Positions 61,090 to 64,000 of a stretch of DNA of 64,000 nt are shown here, one piece after another. The position numbers and the translations under genes were made by a program. How positions within the stretch are numbered: the stretch's first letter is position 1; the number at the start of each line of letters is the position of its first letter. The notes beneath the pieces were generated by a model. The model was given only the letters and a program-made list of their open reading frames with translations, was not told the origin of the DNA and searched no databases. This stretch comes from Cohnella baijiui (lineage in GTDB: Bacteria > Bacillota > Bacilli > Paenibacillales > Paenibacillaceae), in NCBI RefSeq assembly GCF_020731285.1, contig NZ_JAJFOW010000021.1, positions 1-64,000 on the forward strand. The letters run 5' to 3'.

Positions 61090-61929
61090 TCATTCGCCGA
61101 CGAGGCGCCGAAGCTTCGTCTCCGTCGGGGTATGGAACGCCGGCGTATAGACGCTCATGCGGAGGTCGGCGCTGCCGTGCACCTGCAGCGAGGTGAGGTC
61201 GAACAGCATTTTTCCGGCTTTCGCGTGGCGGAACTCGAGCACCACCTCGGGCGCGCTGTTGACGCGGCTGTCGTGCCACAGCCGCTCGAAGTCGGGGTAC
61301 AGCCCGCTCATTTCGGCGAGAAACCTGTCGTACCAGTCGTCCTCCACGTACTGCCCGTAATAGGCGCGAAAAATCGCGAGGAACCCGCTCGCGAATTGCT
61401 CCCAATTCACCGCGAGCCGGCGGAATTCCTTGCGGGCGAACAGAAGGCGGATCATGTTGCGCTGCTCGGGCGGGACGGCGTCGAAGTCGAGAAAGACATG
61501 AGCGGCGGCGGCGTTCCAGCCGACGATCTGGCAGCGGCGGTCGGAGATGATCGTCGGGCAGTACCGCAGCTCGGCGAGAATCTTCTCGAGCGACGGCGTG
61601 ACGCGCGGCGCCGGCTCGGGGACGTGGAGCGCGGTGCCGATGCCGCTGTCCGAAGCCAGCGCGATCAAGTACTTGCGCTCGTCCGGCGTCAGCCGCAGCG
61701 CTTCGGCGATGCTGTCGAGGACGGAGAGCGAGGCCTGGATGTCGCGGCCCTGTTCCAGCCAGGTATACCACGTGCTGCTCACGCCCGCGAGCTGCGCGAC
61801 CTCTTCGCGGCGCAAGCCCGGGGTGCGGCGGCGGGTGCCTTCCGGCAGCCCGACCGACTGGGGCGTCAGCTTGGCGCGCTGGGCTTTGAGGAAGGCGGAC
61901 AGCGCCTGCAATCTCGTTTGGGTGTTCAT
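61090..61929 (-). CDS. MmyB-type helix-turn-helix regulator
   Basis: A 279-residue regulator starting at ATG 61929 behind CAGGAGG. The N-terminal XRE helix-turn-helix opens with LSAFLKAQRAKLTPQSVGLP and contains LRREEVAQLAGVSSTWYTWLEQGRDI, the signature of the MmyB-like group. The C-terminal ligand-binding domain (about 105-275) is PAS-like, with ISDRRCQIVGWNAAAAHVF, NMIRLLFARKEFRR and LEFRHAKAGKMLFDLTSLQV. Structural relatives bind fatty acids. It is divergent from a FabF gene 153 bases away, so fatty-acid-responsive control of that gene is a reasonable guess. Confidence 0.9.
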   Translation of the reverse strand: MNTQTRLQALSAFLKAQRAKLTPQSVGLPEGTRRRTPGLRREEVAQLAGVSSTWYTWLEQGRDIQASLSVLDSIAEALRLTPDERKYLIALASDSGIGTALHVPEPAPRVTPSLEKILAELRYCPTIISDRRCQIVGWNAAAAHVFLDFDAVPPEQRNMIRLLFARKEFRRLAVNWEQFASGFLAIFRAYYGQYVEDDWYDRFLAEMSGLYPDFERLWHDSRVNSAPEVVLEFRHAKAGKMLFDLTSLQVHGSADLRMSVYTPAFHTPTETKLRRLVGE

Positions 61930-62082
61930 CGGGTGGAGACCTCCTGTGGACGAAGCCGGATGATGGTAGCTATTATACCAGGATAAACGATAACTTGTAA
62001 TAGGATACTTCGTGTGGAAAGATGGGAGGTACAAGAGATCCGGGAACGCCCTGGCGCGAACTCGGGCAAGGAGGGAACCGAT

Positions 62083-63330
62083 ATGGAAAGAGTCGTTATT
62101 ACCGGCATGGGCGCGATTACCCCGCTCGGCCAAGACGTCGCGTCGTTCTGGAGCAAGCTCGCCGGAGGGGAGTCCGGGATCGGCCCGATCGATACGTTCG
62201 ACGTGTCCCGGCACAAGGCGAAAATCGCCGGCCTCGTGCGGGATTTCGATGCCGAAGGACGGTTCGGGCGCAAGGAGGCGCGGCGGATGGACCGCTTCTG
62301 CCAGTTCGCGGTCGCGGCGGCGGAAGAGGCGGTGGCGCAGGCCGGGATCGATATGGAGCGAATCGACCGGGAACGGATGGGCGTCTACGTCGGGGCGGGC
62401 ATCGGCGGGTTGCAGACGCTGCTCGACAACGACGGCTTGCTGCGCGACCGGGGACCGGAGCGGGTCAGTCCGCTGCTCGTCCCGATGATGATCGCGAACA
62501 TGGCCCCGGCGATGATCAGCATCCGGTTCGGCACCTACGGGCCGACGCTGGCGCCGGTCACGGCCTGCTCGATCGGCAACACGGCGATCGGAGAAGCGGC
62601 TCGTCTGATCCGCGGCGGAGAGGCGGACATCATGCTGGCAGGCGGGGCGGAAGCGGCCGTTACCGATATCGCGCTGGCCGCGTTCGGCAACTCGACGGCG
62701 CTGTCCTTGCGCAACGACGCCCCCGAACGGGCGAGTCGGCCGTTTGACGCCGGACGCGACGGCTTCGTCATGGCGGAGGGCGCCGGGATCGTCGTGCTGG
62801 AGTCGCTGTCCCATGCGCTGCGCAGAGGGGCCCGCATCCACGGCGAGGTGATCGGGTACGGCGCCAGCTCGGACGCTTATCATATCGTGGCGACCCATCC
62901 GGAGGGCCGGGGCGCCTACCAGGCGATGCGCGCCGCGCTTGCGAGCGCGGGCATCCAGGCGAAGGACGTGGACGTCGTCAGCGCCCACGCGACGAGCACG
63001 GACATTGGCGATCTCTCCGAGACCATGGCGATCAAGAAGCTTTTCGGCGAGGAGGCGTACCGCGTTCCGGTCACGGCGAACAAGTCGATGACCGGGCATA
63101 TGCTGGGCGCGTGCGGCGGGATCGAAGCGATCGCCCTCGCGAAAATGCTGCAGGAGGGCGTCGTGACGCCGACGATCAATCTGGAGACGCCCGACGCCGA
63201 ATGCGACCTGGACTACGTACCCAACGAGGCGCGCCGCGGATTGGATCTGCGCATCGGCTTGTCCAACTCGTTCGGCTTCGGCGGCCACAATGCCGTCATC
63301 GTCCTTCGACGATACGAGGAGAAGGCCTGA
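62083..63330 (+). CDS. fabF: Beta-ketoacyl-ACP synthase II-like
   Basis: A 415-residue condensing enzyme of fatty acid elongation, expected as a cytosolic homodimer. The nucleophile is Cys162 in VTACSIGNTAIGEA; the two His residues lie in SAHATSTDIGD and SMTGHMLGACGG. The ending GLSNSFGFGGHNAVIV is typical FabF. It differs from housekeeping FabF by TACSIG in place of TACATG and AHATST in place of AHGTST, and it is not in a fab cluster. It may be a second copy for special acyl chains or secondary metabolism. ATG 62083 follows AAGGAGGG; a terminator follows the gene. Confidence 0.88.
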   Translation: MERVVITGMGAITPLGQDVASFWSKLAGGESGIGPIDTFDVSRHKAKIAGLVRDFDAEGRFGRKEARRMDRFCQFAVAAAEEAVAQAGIDMERIDRERMGVYVGAGIGGLQTLLDNDGLLRDRGPERVSPLLVPMMIANMAPAMISIRFGTYGPTLAPVTACSIGNTAIGEAARLIRGGEADIMLAGGAEAAVTDIALAAFGNSTALSLRNDAPERASRPFDAGRDGFVMAEGAGIVVLESLSHALRRGARIHGEVIGYGASSDAYHIVATHPEGRGAYQAMRAALASAGIQAKDVDVVSAHATSTDIGDLSETMAIKKLFGEEAYRVPVTANKSMTGHMLGACGGIEAIALAKMLQEGVVTPTINLETPDAECDLDYVPNEARRGLDLRIGLSNSFGFGGHNAVIVLRRYEEKA

Positions 63331-63357
63331 ACCGCAGAAGATCGAATCGCTACAGCA

Positions 63358-63395
63358 ACAAAGCCGTCCGCCGGATGCGGACGGCTTTGTTTTTG
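63358..63395 (+). terminator. Terminator of fabF
   Basis: ACAAAGCCGTCCG pairs with CGGACGGCTTTGT around a 7-base loop, followed by TTTTG. Confidence 0.92.
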
Positions 63396-63409
63396 ATGGG
63401 AATGACGCA

Positions 63410-63457
63410 TTGCGAAAATAAGGTCCATGTAATATGATGTTTGGTAAATAACCAAAC
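63410..63457 (+). promoter_or_regulatory. Promoter and operator of the DUF2087 gene
   Basis: TTGCGA (63410-63415) and TATGAT (63433-63438) are 17 bases apart. GTTTGGT-N5-ACCAAAC (63439-63457) is a perfect inverted repeat immediately after the -10 box, suited to repression, possibly by the encoded protein. Confidence 0.7.
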
Positions 63458-63474
63458 GAATTGAGGTAACGTCT

Positions 63475-63804
63475 ATGAATTATTTCGAAAAACGCGTTTC
63501 GGTCACGGAGGCGGAGCGAGCGGAGCTGGTCCGGCGATTTTTCAAAGACGGTCCGGACGGCAGGCTTACCCATATCCCGAAGAAGGAGAAGCCGAAGCTC
63601 GTCGTTCTGCATCACGTGGTTCATCTATTCGAAACAGGCAGAACATATACGGAAAAGGAAGTGAACGCCCTGCTGCAAACGCGGTTCGAGGACTTTGCGA
63701 CGCTCCGCCGGAATTTGGTGGATTATCGCTTTTTGGCCCGGGAGCCGGACGGCAGCCGCTACTGGCTGGCCTCGGACAAAAAAGAGGAGGGAGAAGGGGC
63801 TTGA
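63475..63804 (+). CDS. DUF2087 domain protein
   Basis: A 109-residue small protein of the DUF2087 family, often found as stand-alone proteins or fused behind helix-turn-helix domains. Conserved blocks are FFKDGPDGRLTHIPKKEKPK, LVVLHHVVHLFETGRTYTEKEVN and DFATLRRNLVDYRFLAREPD, with SRYWLA at the end; these form a compact winged-helix-like fold. The start is ATG 63475 after TTGAGGTAAC. A palindrome directly behind the promoter suggests that the gene is repressed, perhaps by its own product. Function in the cell is not established. Confidence 0.85.
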   Translation: MNYFEKRVSVTEAERAELVRRFFKDGPDGRLTHIPKKEKPKLVVLHHVVHLFETGRTYTEKEVNALLQTRFEDFATLRRNLVDYRFLAREPDGSRYWLASDKKEEGEGA

Positions 63805-63869
63805 GCATTACGCGACGTAATGGTTTATATTAGGGGTACCGGTAAAATACGATCGCGCGAATCGAGGGG

Positions 63870-64000
63870 ATGATCATCTCAGGCCAAACCTATTGGAGAG
63901 TGGGAGAGTTGGCTAAGCTGACGGGGCTGACGATCCGGACGCTGCGGTATTACGACCAGATCGGATTGTTCTCCCCGTCCGGCTATTCGGAAGGCGGATA
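63870..64000 (+). CDS. MerR family transcriptional regulator, N-terminus only
   Basis: Open to the window edge, 43 codons visible. The start is MIISGQTYWRVGELAKLTGL, then TIRTLRYYDQIGLFSPSGYS, the standard MerR winged helix-turn-helix with the RYYD hinge. The TipA/BltR-like subgroup is likely because of the SPSGYSEGGY-type wing, but the effector domain is outside the window. GAGGGG overlaps the spacing region, so the exact start is uncertain. Confidence 0.85.
   Translation, partial: MIISGQTYWRVGELAKLTGLTIRTLRYYDQIGLFSPSGYSEGG

Noticed and set aside
61930..63624. 844-codon minus-strand frame covering fabF and the regulator
   Set aside because: Only its last 279 codons are the regulator, with its own ATG and ribosome binding site. 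The rest is antisense to fabF and arginine/aspartate-rich.

Overview
The window looks like chromosome from a GC-rich, endospore-forming Gram-positive bacterium of the Paenibacillaceae (Cohnella or Paenibacillus-like). The reasons are strong GGAGG-type ribosome binding sites with frequent TTG starts, a surface protein with three SLH modules, a CotH spore-coat kinase next to a repeat-rich coat-like protein, a 7TM-DISM hybrid kinase paired with a BTAD response regulator, and several MarR/TetR-controlled exporters. No rRNA, tRNA, CRISPR array or intact insertion sequence was recognised.

Layout. 1-3.4 kb: a 52-bp tandem repeat, an out-of-frame junction between a cyclic-nucleotide-binding gene and an MFS gene tail, and a membrane alpha/beta hydrolase. 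3.4-9.1 kb: a nitroreductase behind a near-consensus promoter with an operator, a CheY-like protein, and a hybrid sensor kinase/BTAD regulator pair. 9.1-13.5 kb: a visibly AT-richer block (gene debris, VOC protein, LysR/CynX-type divergent pair, PaiB) whose right edge cuts off a nucleotidyltransferase gene. 13.5-23.2 kb: a fusion of two cNMP domains with a PrsW-like membrane peptidase, a coiled-coil membrane protein, a YhgE/Pip protein, a TetM/EF-G-like GTPase, a Gfo/Idh/MocA oxidoreductase and an aldo/keto reductase. 23.3-24.05 kb: a 51-bp tandem array of 14 units.

24-34 kb: an MFS exporter with its TetR regulator, two membrane proteins, a second nitroreductase, a serine hydrolase, and a minus-strand operon of a coiled-coil protein, a MshEN-GT2 glycosyltransferase and a polytopic GT39-like protein. 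The operon suggests c-di-GMP-controlled surface glycan synthesis. 34.4-43.1 kb: a MarR/MMPL exporter operon and a giant AAA/LuxR regulator with a remnant kinase domain. 43.1-49.3 kb: a 52-bp tandem array, an SLH surface protein with six modules, a CotG-like repeat protein and CotH. 49.3-57.9 kb: GH35 beta-galactosidase, fumarase, an SDR/AraC deletion scar, and a heterodimeric ABC exporter under a MarR regulator. 58-64 kb: aldose epimerase, phased palindromic repeats, VanW, a MmyB-type regulator, a second-copy-type FabF, DUF2087 and the start of a MerR gene.

Two themes connect the region. One is self-regulated export and stress modules (TetR-MFS, MarR-MMPL, MarR-ABC, LysR-CynX, a TetM-like GTPase, VanW, nitroreductases). 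The other is the cell envelope and spore surface (SLH protein, CotH pair, MshEN-GT2 operon, GH35). The least explained signal is a set of intergenic repeats at five separate loci. Their sequences differ in part, but they share the same 51-52 bp spacing, and at three loci a CGCACA-type core.
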